NCBI RefSeq assembly: GCF_963678635.1
Contig: NC_087067.1
Location: 59,630,594 to 59,694,593 of the forward strand
DNA from: Symsagittifera roscoffensis
Taxonomy: Eukaryota > Xenacoelomorpha > Acoela > Convolutidae
Reading direction: 5' to 3'
DNA: 64,000 nucleotides
Below are positions 11,230 through 24,299 of this stretch, one piece after another; the stretch's first letter is position 1; every line of letters begins with the position of its first letter. A program made the translations under genes and the position numbers. The notes under the pieces were generated by a model. The model saw only the letters and a program-made list of their open reading frames with translations. It was not told the DNA's origin and ran no database searches.

Positions 11230-11914
11230 AGCATTTCAAATATCCCATCAGACTATCTAGGTTCAACCCCAACATCAGAACAAATTCGTGAAAATCCTTT
11301 TAACCCCCCATAATCTACTGAACGCTTACCATATTGGACCTCACACTCATATAATCAAGGTGAACCAAATTTACTAAACGAAACAATAGATATTTCCTCT
11401 GATACAACACTATCATCCCTACCAGAAACACTTTCACTTCCATCGACACCATCTTTAAGTCAAATTTCACCAACATGTTTCCCCTTAAATTTTCCAAATA
11501 ATCTTGACGCTCGATACAGAACAATCATCGTCAAACATCCCTTTATGATTAGATTGGAATACTTTCGTAGCACCTCCCCCACTATTTGGACATCACCAAG
11601 AAAGTAGCCGACTCCATACTTGGGCACTTAATAGATTACAATATAGACGGACTATCCACGAAGATATTCGACAACATAATATTCAAATACTTCTACAAAA
11701 TAGTCTCCAATTAAAAATTGAAATCACAGTCAAACTTAACACCCTTTTCCCCTAAGTCCACCAAATATAACAGCCTAAGTCCACCAAATATAACATCTCA
11801 ATCTTTACCTCCCCCATTTATAACAACTGAAGTAATCTATAAATACGATAGATACACCAAAAACACAATTGGATATATCACATTTTATAATCCATACTCA
11901 GGATTATCATACAC
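11230..11914 (+). pseudogene. Decayed coding region 5' of the viral glycoprotein relic
   Basis: Plus-strand frames show non-random, Ser/Thr/Pro-rich coding-like sequence broken by stops. Frame 1 runs 11,230-11,607 (with TAA at 11,311-11,313) and includes LPYWTSHSYNQGEPNLL and ETLSLPSTPSLSQIS. Frame 2, 11,591-11,755, encodes a charged, helix-prone piece (LHTWALNRLQYRR onward). Frame 3, 11,718-11,927, is Ser/Pro/Tyr-rich. I recognise no family. Position and style suggest the upstream gene of the same virus- or retroelement-derived insertion as the glycoprotein that follows, perhaps a structural or accessory protein. I see no protease, RT or integrase motif. Confidence 0.4.
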
Positions 11915-14275
11915 ATGTATATTTTAAAGATATTCACACTTCAACAAATCCTTTTTCTATTTTTTTCCGAACTAAATTCAAATCCATCTCCTTGCACAGG
12001 ACCTCAGGATTTATTAGTAACACATTATGGTTGTGAAGAAAACGAACAAAAAACTATACAAATATGCTATAAATCAAGTAACAAAATGCGAATCGGAACC
12101 ACAAGCTATAGACACCACAAATGTAATAGCAAAATTATATTCAAAAGCCCGAGCAACAACATTTACAGGTTATAAGTTAACAGCAACATTTTCCGAAAAG
12201 AAAATACATTGTTCACAAGTTTTGAACGGAAATAAAAATCTACTTGATCACGAATCCTTCTGCCAGAGTAATATAGAAAGACTTTTACATTTAAAACCCG
12301 ACGATTGTAATTACGAATTACGCAGATTAAATCTAACAAGAAATAAACACTCAGACAGAAAGAAAAACAGTAAATTTCCAAGTCTTTGCCGATTCTGTAC
12401 ATCAAGCAGAACTTGAAAGATATCTAGGACATGTTAAATTAGACGAAAGATACCCATTTAATGGCGCACACGGACGACTAACATACGACATTCACGATAA
12501 ACACTGGATACCACACATTGGAATAAATAATCCTTCAAACTGCAAAGCAGATACAAAAAATAAAGGATATCAAGAAATAAAGTTTTTTGATTGGAAAATA
12601 CAACTTGAAAAAATACAACTTACACGAGATTTAAAAGATAACACCATTATTTATCAAGGAATAAGATTGCCCTGTAAAAATGACCAAGGCTATTGTGATC
12701 CCACAACAAGGACACAAGCAACAGTTGTTTGGTTTCCCGAAGATACTTGTACAACATTTCAAGTAGCAAAAATATACGCTCGGATGATAAATTTTCATGA
12801 AAATTTTTTTATTGAATCCATCCCATGCGAACAAGTGAACCCATCTCACAAACAAAGGACTAATTTCAGAAACATTCATAATATAGAAAATAAATTGACA
12901 CCTTTTCAAATCTATCACGAAACAGAATTTTTATGTAAATGTCGAAATCCGTTTTTATAAAATACAATTTTCTGAAATGCTTGTCGAATACGACGAAGGT
13001 TTCGACCTGACCACGGGAAAAATAAAATTTCACCCTTATGCAACACATCACCCTTTTAACGAAGACACATCATACGTCCCAGTGAACCTCATTAAAAATG
13101 CAGGCAATCCTGGTGAAAAACTAAAACCATACGACAGTAAAAGCACACGTTTACAAAATTATCATTATTGAATAGTACCTATTTTGGCGCAATACACTAT
13201 GACATTCACTTAGAAATGAAATTAGACTACACGATTAGTAGAATTTTTTAAGAAATGTCACTTTCTGAACTCGAAACACTTCACCAACTATGCGAATTAG
13301 AAAGAACACACATTTTACAATCACTCGCATTAGTAGTTCTAAAAATACTCTACGCAGGATATTTGTTATCAGGAAACAGATCAAATTTCATTGATTACGA
13401 AGGAAACATTCTATGGTTTTATACTTGTACCAAAAAAGTATCACCACTATATGTTTTTGAAGATAAACGTTGTTATAAAAGAATTCCCATATTCTACAAA
13501 AATAAAGTACATTTTGTTGATACACTTTCAAGACGAACATAATTTTGAGATACCGCAGTCCCATGTGGATCAGAAAACAGCCACAACGTCGTTTAATTAA
13601 ACCCTGATGAAGAAAAATACTATTTACTAACACCATACCCTACATTAATGCAATCATTAAAAAAGTTTTAACCGGAAAGTATCCGGGCTATTGCTCGCAA
13701 TCCCAACATCGATTTACAATCAATAGGAATATACTCTATATCAGATATAAAACATCACATTGGAACGAAACAATTTCAAGAACTATTAACACAAATGGAC
13801 ACTGTTCAACGACAATCAATAGATCAAAATTTAAAAAAACTTGCAGAAACCGCAGGATTCTCAGACATTTATACACAAGACTACAGTGGATGTTTTAAAG
13901 ATATCAAAGACTGCATTTATTAAAACGGTGAAAATATAGACCACAAGATATTTCATCAATTAACATTTTCAGTTTTGTAAATTTAAAGAACGAAGTTCGT
14001 GCCTTTCTAGGATGACCATTTTACATCTTAGAAAGATGGACTATCTTATACGCTATGTTTAACTTTATTGATTTCTTTTCTCACTACTGAAAGGAATCTA
14101 TAACAGATGCGCAATACACACACAAGTAACCAGACAAGCAAGCGTAGCACGCATATTTTTTGCAGGTTTTTTTGGAATATTTTCATCATCAATAAACAAA
14201 ATACTCTTAGATGCACAAATCAAAGAATACAATACAAAACTATCCACAAGACCAAACACATGGCGAAGAACATAG
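11915..14275 (+). pseudogene. Chuvirus-like / class III fusion glycoprotein relic (endogenous viral element)
   Basis: An ATG at 11,915 opens with a hydrophobic, signal-peptide-like start (MYILKIFTLQQILFLFFS). A cysteine-containing ectodomain follows in shifting frames: frame 2 to about 12,050, frame 3 to about 12,385, frame 1 to TAA 12,958-12,960, frame 2 at 12,977-13,171, then frame 1 to TAA 13,921-13,923. The last block has in-frame stops at 13,249, 13,540, 13,546, 13,594 and 13,669. Diagnostic-looking pieces are GYLLSGNRSNF (about 13,357-13,389) and CYKRIPI (13,471-13,491), a block I associate with glycoproteins of chuviruses (Jingchuvirales) and the related env genes captured by some LTR retrotransposons. 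Near 14,126-14,275 a frame-2 piece (ARIFFAGFFGIFSSSINKIL) could be the membrane anchor followed by a polar tail. With several frameshifts and at least six stops it is non-functional. A retroviral-type env from a BEL/Pao-like element is the main alternative; no pol gene is nearby. Confidence 0.5.
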
Positions 14276-14375
14276 TAATACAAATACAACACCTACAGCA
14301 CCACAAATACCAAACCGACCTCAAAACCATCCACTTTCACTAGTTTCCCGAAATTTTCGAACTCTAGCAATCACA

Positions 14376-14420
14376 AATATTTTTCTTTAAGTCTTAAATG
14401 ATAGATCAAAATACCTGCAA
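14376..14420 (-). repeat. Inverted fragment of satellite A at the array edge
   Basis: These 45 bases are the reverse complement of the satellite A segment TTGCAGGTATTTTGATCTATCATTTAAGACTTAAAGA..., while the array that starts at once to the right is in plus orientation and in a different unit phase (AGTGTTAACTTTGTAGG). The array edge is thus an inversion or fold-back breakpoint directly after the viral relic. Confidence 0.9.
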
Positions 14421-17400
14421 GTGTTAACTTTGTAGGTCCAGACCCCAGATTACTGGAAATAGGCGCAAAATGACGCACACAATGAGCACTTAAACTGAAG
14501 ATTAAAAAAAAATAAAGGGTGTCAGAGGGCTGGCTCAAGAGGCACACCCCTCTGACCTGTACCCATATGCCAGAAAATCTGACACATGGGTACAAAAAAA
14601 CTCATCAAAAAACAGCAAAAAACAGTTTTTTTATTTAAAAAATTCAATCAGGAAGTAGAAAAGAGCTGGTCTTTTCAATAAACAGTGTCTTGGAGGATAC
14701 TTTGATCTATCATTTAAGACTTAAAGAGAATTTTTTTTTTTTTTTGAGAAAAAAATTTTCAAAAAATTATAAGTGTTAACTTTGTAGGTCCAGACCCCAG
14801 ATTACTGGAAATAGGCGCAAAATGACGCACACATTGAGCACTTAAACTGAAGATCAAAAAAAACAAAGGATGTCAGAGGGCTGGCTCAAGAGGCACAGCC
14901 CTCTGACCTGTACCCATATGCCAGAAAGTCTGACACATGGATACAAAAAAAAATCATCAAAAAACAGCAAAAAACAGTTTTTTTATTTTAAAAATTCAAT
15001 CATCAAAAAACAGCAAAAAACAGTTTTTTTATTTTAAAAATTCAATCAGGAAGTAGAAAAGAGCTGGTCTTATTAATAAACAGTGTCTTGGAGGATATTT
15101 TGATCTATCATTTAAAACTTGAAGAGATTTTTTTTTTTTTTTTTTGAAAAAAAAGTTTCAAAAAATTACAAGTGTTAACTTTGTAGGTCCAGACCCCAGA
15201 TTACTGGAAATAGGCGCAAAATGATGCACACATTAAGCACTTAAACTAAAGATTAAAAAAATATATAGGGTGTCAGAGGGCTGGCTCAAGAGGCACAGCC
15301 CTCTGACCTGTACCTATATGCCAGAAAATCTGACACATGGGTACAAAAAAAAATCATCAAAAAACAGCAAAAATTAGTTTTCTTTGTTTAAAAAAATCAA
15401 CCAGGAAGTAGAAAAGAGCTGGTCTTATTAATAAACATTGTCTTGGATGATATTTTGATCTATCATTTAAGACTTAAAGAAAAATATTTTTTTTTTCGGA
15501 AAAACAGTTTCAAAAAATTACAAGTGGTAACTTTGTAGGTTCAGACCCCAGATTACTGGAAATAGGCGCAAAATGACGCACACATTGAGCACTTAAACTG
15601 AAGATTAAAAAATATAAAGGGTGTCAGAGGGCTGGCTCAAGAGGCACAGCCCTCTGACCTGTAACCATATGCCAGAAAATCTGACACATGGGTACAAAAA
15701 AAATCATCAAAAAACAGCAAAAATTAGTTTTCTTTGTTTAAAAAAATCAACCAGGAAGTAGAAAAGAGCTGGTATTATTAATAAACATTGTCTTGGAGGA
15801 TATTTTGATCTATCATTTAAGACTTAAAGAGAAATATTTTTTTTTTCGGAAAAAAAATTTCAAAAAATTACAAGTGGTAACTTTGTAGGTTCAGACCCCA
15901 GTTTACTGGAAATAGGCGCAAAATGACGCACACATTAAGCACTTGAACTGAAGATTAAAAAAAAATAGAGGGTATCAGAGGGCTGGCTCAAGAGGCACAG
16001 CCCTCTGACCTGTACCCATATGCCAGAAAATCTGACACATGGGTACAAAAAAATCATCAAAAAACAGCAAAAAACAGTTTTTTTATTTTAAAAATTCAAT
16101 CAGGAAGTAGAAAAGAGCTGGTCTTATTAATAAACAGTGTCTTGGAGGATATTTTGATCTATCATTTAAGACTTGAAGAGATTTTTTTTTTTTTTTTTTG
16201 AAAAAAAAGTTTCAAAAAATTACAAGTGTTAACTTTGTAGGTCCAGACCCCAGATTACTGGAAATAGGCGCAAAATGACGCACACATTAAGCACTTAAAC
16301 TGAAGATTAAAAAAATATATAGGGTGTCAGAGGGCTGGCTCAAGAGGCACAGCCCTCTGACCTGTACCCATATGCCAGAAAATCTGACACATGGGTACAA
16401 AAAAAAATCATCAAAAAACAGCAAAAATTAGTTTTCTTTGTTTAAAAAAATCAACCAGGAAGTAGAAAAGAGCTGGTCTTATTAATAAACATTGTCTTGG
16501 AGGATATTTTGATCTATCATTTAAGGCTTAAAGAAAAATATTTTTTTTTCGGAAAAACAGTTTCAAAAAATTACAAGTGGTATCTTTGTAGGTTCAGACC
16601 CCAAATTACTGGAAATAGGCGCAAAATGACGCACACATTGAGCACTTAAACTGAAGATTAAAAAATATAAAGGGTGTCAGAGGGCTGGCTCAAGAGGCAC
16701 AGCCCTCTGACCTGTACCCATATGCCAGAAAATCTGACACATGGGTACAAAAAAAATCATCAAAAAACAGCAAAAATTAGTTTTCTTTGCTTAAAAAACT
16801 CAACCAGAAAGTAGAAAAGAGCTGGTATTATTAATAAACATTGTCTTGGAGGATATTTTGATCTATCATTTAAGACTTAAAGAGAAATATTTTTTTTTTC
16901 GGAAAAAAAATTTCAAAAAATTACAAGTGGTAACTTTGTAGGTTCAGACCCCAGTTTACTGGAAATAGGCGCAAAATGACGCACACATTAAGCACTTGAA
17001 CTGAAGATTTAAAAAAATATAGGGTGTCAGAGGGCTGGCTCAAGAGGCAGAGCCCTCTGACCTGTACCCATATGCCAGAAAATCTGACACATGGGTACAA
17101 AAAAATCATAGAAAAACAGTTTGTTTATTTAAAAAATTCAATCAGGAAGTAAAAAAGAGCTGATCTTATTAATAAACAGTGTCTTGGAGGATATTTTGAT
17201 TTATCATTTAAGACTTGAAGAGAATTTTTTTTGTTTTTTTTTGAAAAAAAAGTTTCAAAAAATACAAGTGTTAAATTTGTAGGTCCAGACCCCAGATTAC
17301 TGGAAATAGGCGCAAAATGACGCACACATTAAGCACTTAAACTGAAGATCAAAAAAAATAAAGGGTGTGAGAGGGCTGGCTCAAGAGGCACAGCCCTCTG

Positions 17401-20070
17401 ACCTGTACCCATATGCCAGAAAATCTGACACATGGATACAAAAAAAAATCATCAAAAAACAGCAAAAAAACAGTTTTCTTTGTTTAAAAAATTCAACCAG
17501 GAAGCAGAAAAGAGCTGGTTTTATTAATAAACAGTGTCTTGGAGGATATTTTGATCTATCATTTAAGACTTGAAGAGAATTTTTTTTTTTTTGAGAAAAA
17601 ATTTCAAAAAATTACAAGTGTTAACTTTGTAGGTCCAGACCCCAGATTACTGGAAATAGGCGCAAAATGACGCACACAATGAGCACTTAAACTGAAGATC
17701 AAAAAAAAAATAAAGGGTGTCAGAGGGCTGGCTCAAGAGGCACACGCCTCTGACCTGTACCCATATGCCAGAAAATCTGACACATCGGTACAAAAAAAAT
17801 GATCAAAAAACAGCAAAAAACAGTTTTTTTATTTAAAAAATTCAATCAGGAAGTAGAAAAGAGCTGGTCTTATTAATAAACAGTGTCTTGGAGGATATTT
17901 TGATCTATCATTTAAGACTTGAAGAGAATTTTTTTTGTTTTTTTTGAAAAAAAAGTTTCAAAAAAATACAAGTGTTAACTTTGTAGGTCCAGACCCCAGA
18001 TTACTGGAAATAGGCGCAAAATGACGCACACAATGAGCACTTAAACTGAAGATCAAAAAAAATAAAGGGTGTCAGAGGGCTGGCTCAAGAGGCACACCCC
18101 TCTGACCTGTACCCATATGCCAGAAAATCTGACACATGGGTACAAAAAAAAATCATCAAAAAACAGCAAAAAACAGTTTTTTTATTTAAAAAATTCAATC
18201 AGGAAGTAGAAAAGAGCTGTTCTTATTAATAAACAGTGTCTTGGAGGATATTTTGATCTATCATTTAAGACTTGAAGAGAATTTTTTTTTTTTGAAAAAA
18301 AATTTCAAAAAATTACAGGTGTTAACTTTGTAGGTCCAGACCCCAGATTACTGGAAATAGGCGCAAAATGATGCACACATTGAGCACTTAAACTGAAGAT
18401 AAAAAATAAAGGCTGTCAGAGGGCTGGCTCAAGAGGCACACCCCTCTGACCTGTACCCAAATGCCAGAAAATCTGACACATGGGTACAAAAAAAATCATC
18501 AAAAAATAGCAAAAAACAGTTTTTTTATTTAAAAATTTCAATCAGGAAGTAGAAAAGAGCTGGTCTTATTAATAAAAAGTGTCTTGGAGGATATTTTGAT
18601 CTATCATTTAAGACTTGAAGAGAATTTTTTTTTTTTTTTAAAAAAAGTTTCAAAAAATTACAAGTGTTAACTTTGTAGGTCCAGACCCCAGATTACTGGA
18701 AATAGGCGCAAAATGACGCACACATTAAGCAATTAAACTGAAGATTAAAAAAAACCAAAGGGTTTCAGAGGGCTGGCTCAAGAGGTACAGCCCTCTGACC
18801 TGTACCCATATGCCAGAAAATCTGACACATGGGTACAAAAAAAATCATCAAAAAACAGCAAAAAACAGTTTTTTTATTTAAAAAATTTAATCAGGAAGTA
18901 GAAAAGAGCTGGTCTTAATAAAAAACAGTGTCTTGGAGGATATTTTGATCTATCATTTAAGACTTAAAGAGAATTTTTTATTTTTTTAAAAAAAAAAGTT
19001 TCAAAAAATTACAGGTGTTAATTTTGTAGGTCCAGACCCCAGATTACTGGAAATAGGCCAAAAATAACGCACACATTGAGCATTTAAACTGAAGATCAAA
19101 AAAAAATAAAGGATGTCAGAGGGCTGGCTCAAGAGGCACAGCCCTCTGACCTGTACCCATAAGCCAGAAAATCTGACACATGGGTACAATAAAAATCATC
19201 AAAAAACAGCAAAAAACAGTTTTTTTATTTGAAAAATTCAATCAGGAAGTAGAAAAGAGCTGGTCTTATTAATAAACAGTGTCTTGGATGATATTTTGAT
19301 CTATCATTTAAGACCTAAAGAGAATTTTTTTTATTTTTGAAAAAAAAGTTTCAAAAAATTACAAGTGTTAACTTTGTAGGTCCAGACCCCAGATTACTGG
19401 AAATAGGCGCAAAATGACGCACACATTAAGCACTTAAACTGAAGATTAAAAAAAAACAAAGGGTTTCAGAGGGCTGGCTCAAGAAGCACAGCCCTCTGAC
19501 CTGTACCCATATGCCAGAAAATCTGACACATGGATACAAAACAAAATCATCAAAAAACAGCAAAAAAAACAGTTTTCTTTGTTAAAAAAAATTCAACCAG
19601 GAAGTAGAAAAGAGCTGGTTTTATTAATAAACAGTGTCTTAGAGGATACTTTGATCTATCATTTAAGACTTGAAGAGAATTTTTTTTTTTTTGAAAAAAA
19701 AGTTTCAAAAAACTACAAGTGTTAACTTTGTAGGTCCAGACACCAGATTACTGGAAATAGGCGCAAAATGAGGCACACATTCAGCACTTAAACTGAAGAT
19801 CAAAAAAAATAAAGGGTGTCAGAAGGCTTGCTCAAGAGCCCAGCTCTCTGACCTGTACCCAATGCCAGAAAATCTGACACATGGGTACAAAAAAAAATCA
19901 TCAAAAAACAGCAAAAAACAGTTTTTTTATTTAAAAAATTCAATCAGGAAGTAGAAAAGAGCTAATCTTATTAATAAACAGTGTCTTGGAGGATATTTTG
20001 ATCTATCATTTAAGACTTAAAGAGAATTTTTTTTTTGAAAAAAAAGTTTCAAAAAACTAAAAGTGTTAAC

Positions 20071-22893
20071 TTTGTCGGTCCAGACACCAGATTACTGGAA
20101 ATAGGCGCAAAATGACGCACACATTGAGCACTTAAACTGAAGATCAAAAAAAATAAAGGGTGTCAGAGGGCTGGCTCAAGAGGCACAGCCCTCTGACCTG
20201 TACCCATATGCCAGAAAATCTGACACATGGGTAAAAAAAAAATCATAAAAAAACAGCAAAAAACAGTTTTTTTTTATATAAAAAACTCAATCAGGAAGTA
20301 GAAAAGAGCTGGTCTCAATAATAAACATTGTCTTGGAGGATATTTTGATCTATCATTTAAGACTTAAAGAGAAATGTTTTTTTTTTCGGAAAAAAAAGTT
20401 TCAAAAAATTACAAGTGGTAACTTTGTAGGTTCAGACCCCAGATTACTGGAAATAGGCGCAAAATGACGCACACATTAAGCACTTAAACTGAAGATTAAA
20501 AAAAATATAGGGTGTCAGAGGGCTGGCTCAAGAGGCACAGCCCTCTGACCTGTACCCATATGCCAGAAAATCTGACACATGGGTAAAAAAAAATCATAAA
20601 AAATCATCAAAAAACAGTTTGTTTATTTAAAAAATTCAATCAGGAAGTAAAAAAGAGCTGATCTTATTAATAAACAGTGTCTTGGAGGATATTTTGATCT
20701 ATCATTTAAGACTTGAAGAGAATTTTTTTTGTTTTTTTGAAAAAAAAAGTTTCAAAAAAATACAAGTGTTAACTTTGTAGGTCCAGACCCCAGATTACTG
20801 GAAATAGGCGCAAAATGACGCACACATTAAGCACTTAAACTGAAGATCAAAAAAAAAATAAAGGGTGTCAGAGGGCTGGCTCAAGAGGCACAGCCTTCTG
20901 ACCTTTACCCATATGCCAGAAAATCTGACACATGGATACAAAAAAAAATCATCAAAAAACTGCAAAAAAACAGTTTTCTTTGTTTAAAAAATTCAACCAG
21001 GAAGCAGAAAAGAGCTGGTTTTATTAATAAACAGTGTCTTGCAGGTATTTTGATCTATCATTTAAGACTTGAAGAGAATTTTTTTTGTTTTTTTTGAAAA
21101 AAAAAGTTTCAAAAAAATACAAGTGTTAACTTTGTCGGTCCAGACACCAGATTACTGGAAATAGGCGCAAAATGACGCACACATTGAGCACTTAAACTGA
21201 AGATCAAAAAAAATAAAGGGTGTCAGAGGGCTGGCTCAAGAGGCACAGCCCTCTGACCTGTACCCATATGCCAGAAAATCTGACACATGGGTAAAAAAAA
21301 ATCATAAAAAAACAGCAAAAAACAGTTTTTTTTTTATATAAAAAACTCAATCAGGAAGTAGAAAAGAGCTGGTCTCAATAATAAACATTGTCTTGGAGGA
21401 TATTTTGATCTATCATTTAAGACTTAAAGAGAAATGTTTTTTTTTCGGAAAAAAAAGTTTCAAAAAATTACAAGTGGTAACTTTGTAGGTTCAGACCCCA
21501 GATTACTGGAAATAGGCGCAAAATGACGCACACATTAAGCACTTAAACTGAAGATTAAAAAAAATATAGGGTGTCAGAGGGCTGGCTCAAGAGGCACATC
21601 CCTCTGACCTGTACCCATATGCCAGAAAATCTGACACATGGGTAAAAAAAAATCATAAAAAATCATCAAAAAACAGTTTGTTTATTTAAAAAATTCAATC
21701 AGGAAGTAAAAAAGAGCTGATCTTATTAATAAACAGTGTCTTGGAGGATATTTTGATCTATCATTTAAGACTTGAAGAGAATTTTTTTTGTTTTTTTGAA
21801 AAAAAAAGTTTCAAAAAAATACAAGTGTTAACTTTGTAGGTCCAGACCCCAGATTACTGGAAATAGGCGCAAAATGACGCACACATTAAGCACTTAAACT
21901 GAAGATCAAAAAAAAAATAAAGGGTGTCAGAGGGCTGGCTCAAGAGGCACAGCCTTCTGACCTTTACCCATATGCCAGAAAATCTGACACATGGATACAA
22001 AAAAAAATCATCAAAAAACTGCAAAAAAACAGTTTTCTTTGTTTAAAAAATTCAACCAGGAAGCAGAAAAGAGCTGGTTTTATTAATAAACAGTGTCTTG
22101 CAGGTATTTTGATCTATCATTTAAGACTTGAAGAGAATTTTTTTTGTTTTTTTTGAAAAAAAAAGTTTCAAAAAAATACAAGTGTTAACTTTGTCGGTCC
22201 AGACACCAGATTACTGGAAATAGGCGCAAAATGACGCACACATTGAGCACTTAAACTGAAGATCAAAAAAAATAAAGGGTGTCAGAGGGCTGGCTCAAGA
22301 GGCACAGCCCTCTGACCTGTACCCATATGCCAGAAAATCTGACACATGGGTAAAAAAAAATCATAAAAAAACAGCAAAAAACAGTTTTTTTTTATATAAA
22401 AAACTCAATCAGGAAGTAGAAAAGAGCTGGTCTCAATAATAAACATTGTCTTGGAGGATATTTTGATCTATCATTTAAGACTTAAAGAGAAATGTTTTTT
22501 TTTTTCGGAAAAAAAAGTTTCAAAAAATTACAAGTGGTAACTTTGTAGGTTCAGACCCCAGATTACTGGAAATAGGCGCAAAATGACGCACACATTAAGC
22601 ACTTAAACTGAAGATTAAAAAAAATATAGGGTGTCAGAGGGCTGGCTCAAGAGGCACAGCCCTCTGACCTGTACCCATATGCCAGAAAATCTGACACATG
22701 GGTAAAAAAAAATCATAAAAAATCATCAAAAAACAGTTTGTTTATTTAAAAAATTCAATCAGGAAGTAAAAAAGAGCTGATCTTATTAATAAACAGTGTC
22801 TTGGAGGATATTTTGATCTATCATTTAAGACTTGAAGAGAATTTTTTTTGTTTTTTTGAAAAAAAAAGTTTCAAAAAAATACAAGTGTTAACT
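20071..22893. repeat. Three-unit higher-order repeat in satellite A (period about 1,060 bp)
   Basis: The rare variant TTTGTCGGTCCAGACACC recurs at 20,071, 21,131 and 22,190 (spacing 1,060 and 1,059 bp). Each time it is followed by a GGTAACTTTGTAGGTTCAG unit and a unit with GCCTTCTGACCTTTACCC. The next block (22,893) starts with the ordinary TAGGTCC variant after only about 700 bp. Within this block the copies are almost identical, which marks recent amplification. The second array has a single copy of the TCGGTCC variant set (41,110 onward). Confidence 0.9.
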
Positions 22894-24299
22894 TTGTAGG
22901 TCCAGACCCCAGATTACTGGAAATAGGCGCAAAATGACGCACACATTGAGCACTTAAACTGAAGATCAAAAAAAATAAAGGGTGTCAGAGGGCTGGCTCA
23001 AGAGGCACAGCCCTCTGACCTGTACCCATATGCCAGAAAATCTGACACATGGGTAAAAAAAAATCATAAAAAAAACAGCAAAAAACAGTTTTTTTTTATA
23101 TAAAAAACTCAATCAGGAAGTAGAAAAGAGCTGGTCTCAATAATAAACATTGTCTTGGAGGATATTTTGATCTATCATTTAAGACTTAAAGAGAAATGTT
23201 TTTTTTTTTCGGAAAAAAAAGTTTCAAAAAATTACAAGTGGTAACTTTGTAGGTTCAGACCCCAGATTACTGGAAATAGGCGCAAAATGACGCACACATT
23301 AAGCACTTAAACTGAAGATTAAAAAAAATATAGGGTGTCAGAGGGCTGGCTCAAGAGGCACAGCCCTCTGACCTGTACCCATATGCCAGAAAATCTGACA
23401 CATGGGTAAAAAAAAATCATAAAAAATCATCAAAAAACAGTTTGTTTATTTAAAAAATTCAATCAGGAAGTAAAAAAGAGCTGATCTTATTAATAAACAG
23501 TGTCTTGGAGGATATTTTGATCTATCATTTAAGACTTGAAGAGAATTTTTTTTGTTTTTTTGAAAAAAAAAGTTTCAAAAAAATACAAGTGTTAACTTTG
23601 TAGGTCCAGACCCCAGATTACTGGAAATAGGCGCAAAATGACGCACACATTAAGCACTTAAACTGAAGATCAAAAAAAAAATAAAGGGTGTCAGAGGGCT
23701 GGCTCAAGAGGCACAGCCTTCTGACCTTTACCCATATGCCAGAAAATCTGACACATGGATACAAAAAAAAATCATCAAAAAACAGCAAAAAAACAGTTTT
23801 CTTTGTTTAAAAAATTCAACCAGGAAGCAGAAAAGAGCTGGTTTTATTAATAAACAGTGTCTTGCAGGTATTTTGATCTATCATTTAAGACTTGAAGAGA
23901 ATTTTTTTTGTTTTTTTTGAAAAAAAAAGTTTCAAAAAAATACAAGTGTTAACTTTGTAGGTCCAGACCCCAGATTACTGGAAATAGGCGCAAAATGACG
24001 CACACAATGAGCACTTAAACTGAAGATCAAAAAAAATAAAGGGTGTCAGAAGGCTGGCTCAAGAGGCACACCCCTCTGACCTGTACCCATATGCCAGAAA
24101 ATCTGACACATGGGTAAAAAAAAAATCATCAAAACACAGCAAAAAACAGTTTTTTTATTTAAAAAATTCAATCAGGAAGTAGAAAAGAGCTGGTCTTATT
24201 AATAAACAGTGTCTTGGAGGATACTTTGATCTATCATTTAAGACTTAAAGAGAATTTTTTTTTTGAAAAAAAAAATTTCAAAAAATTACAAGTGTTAAC

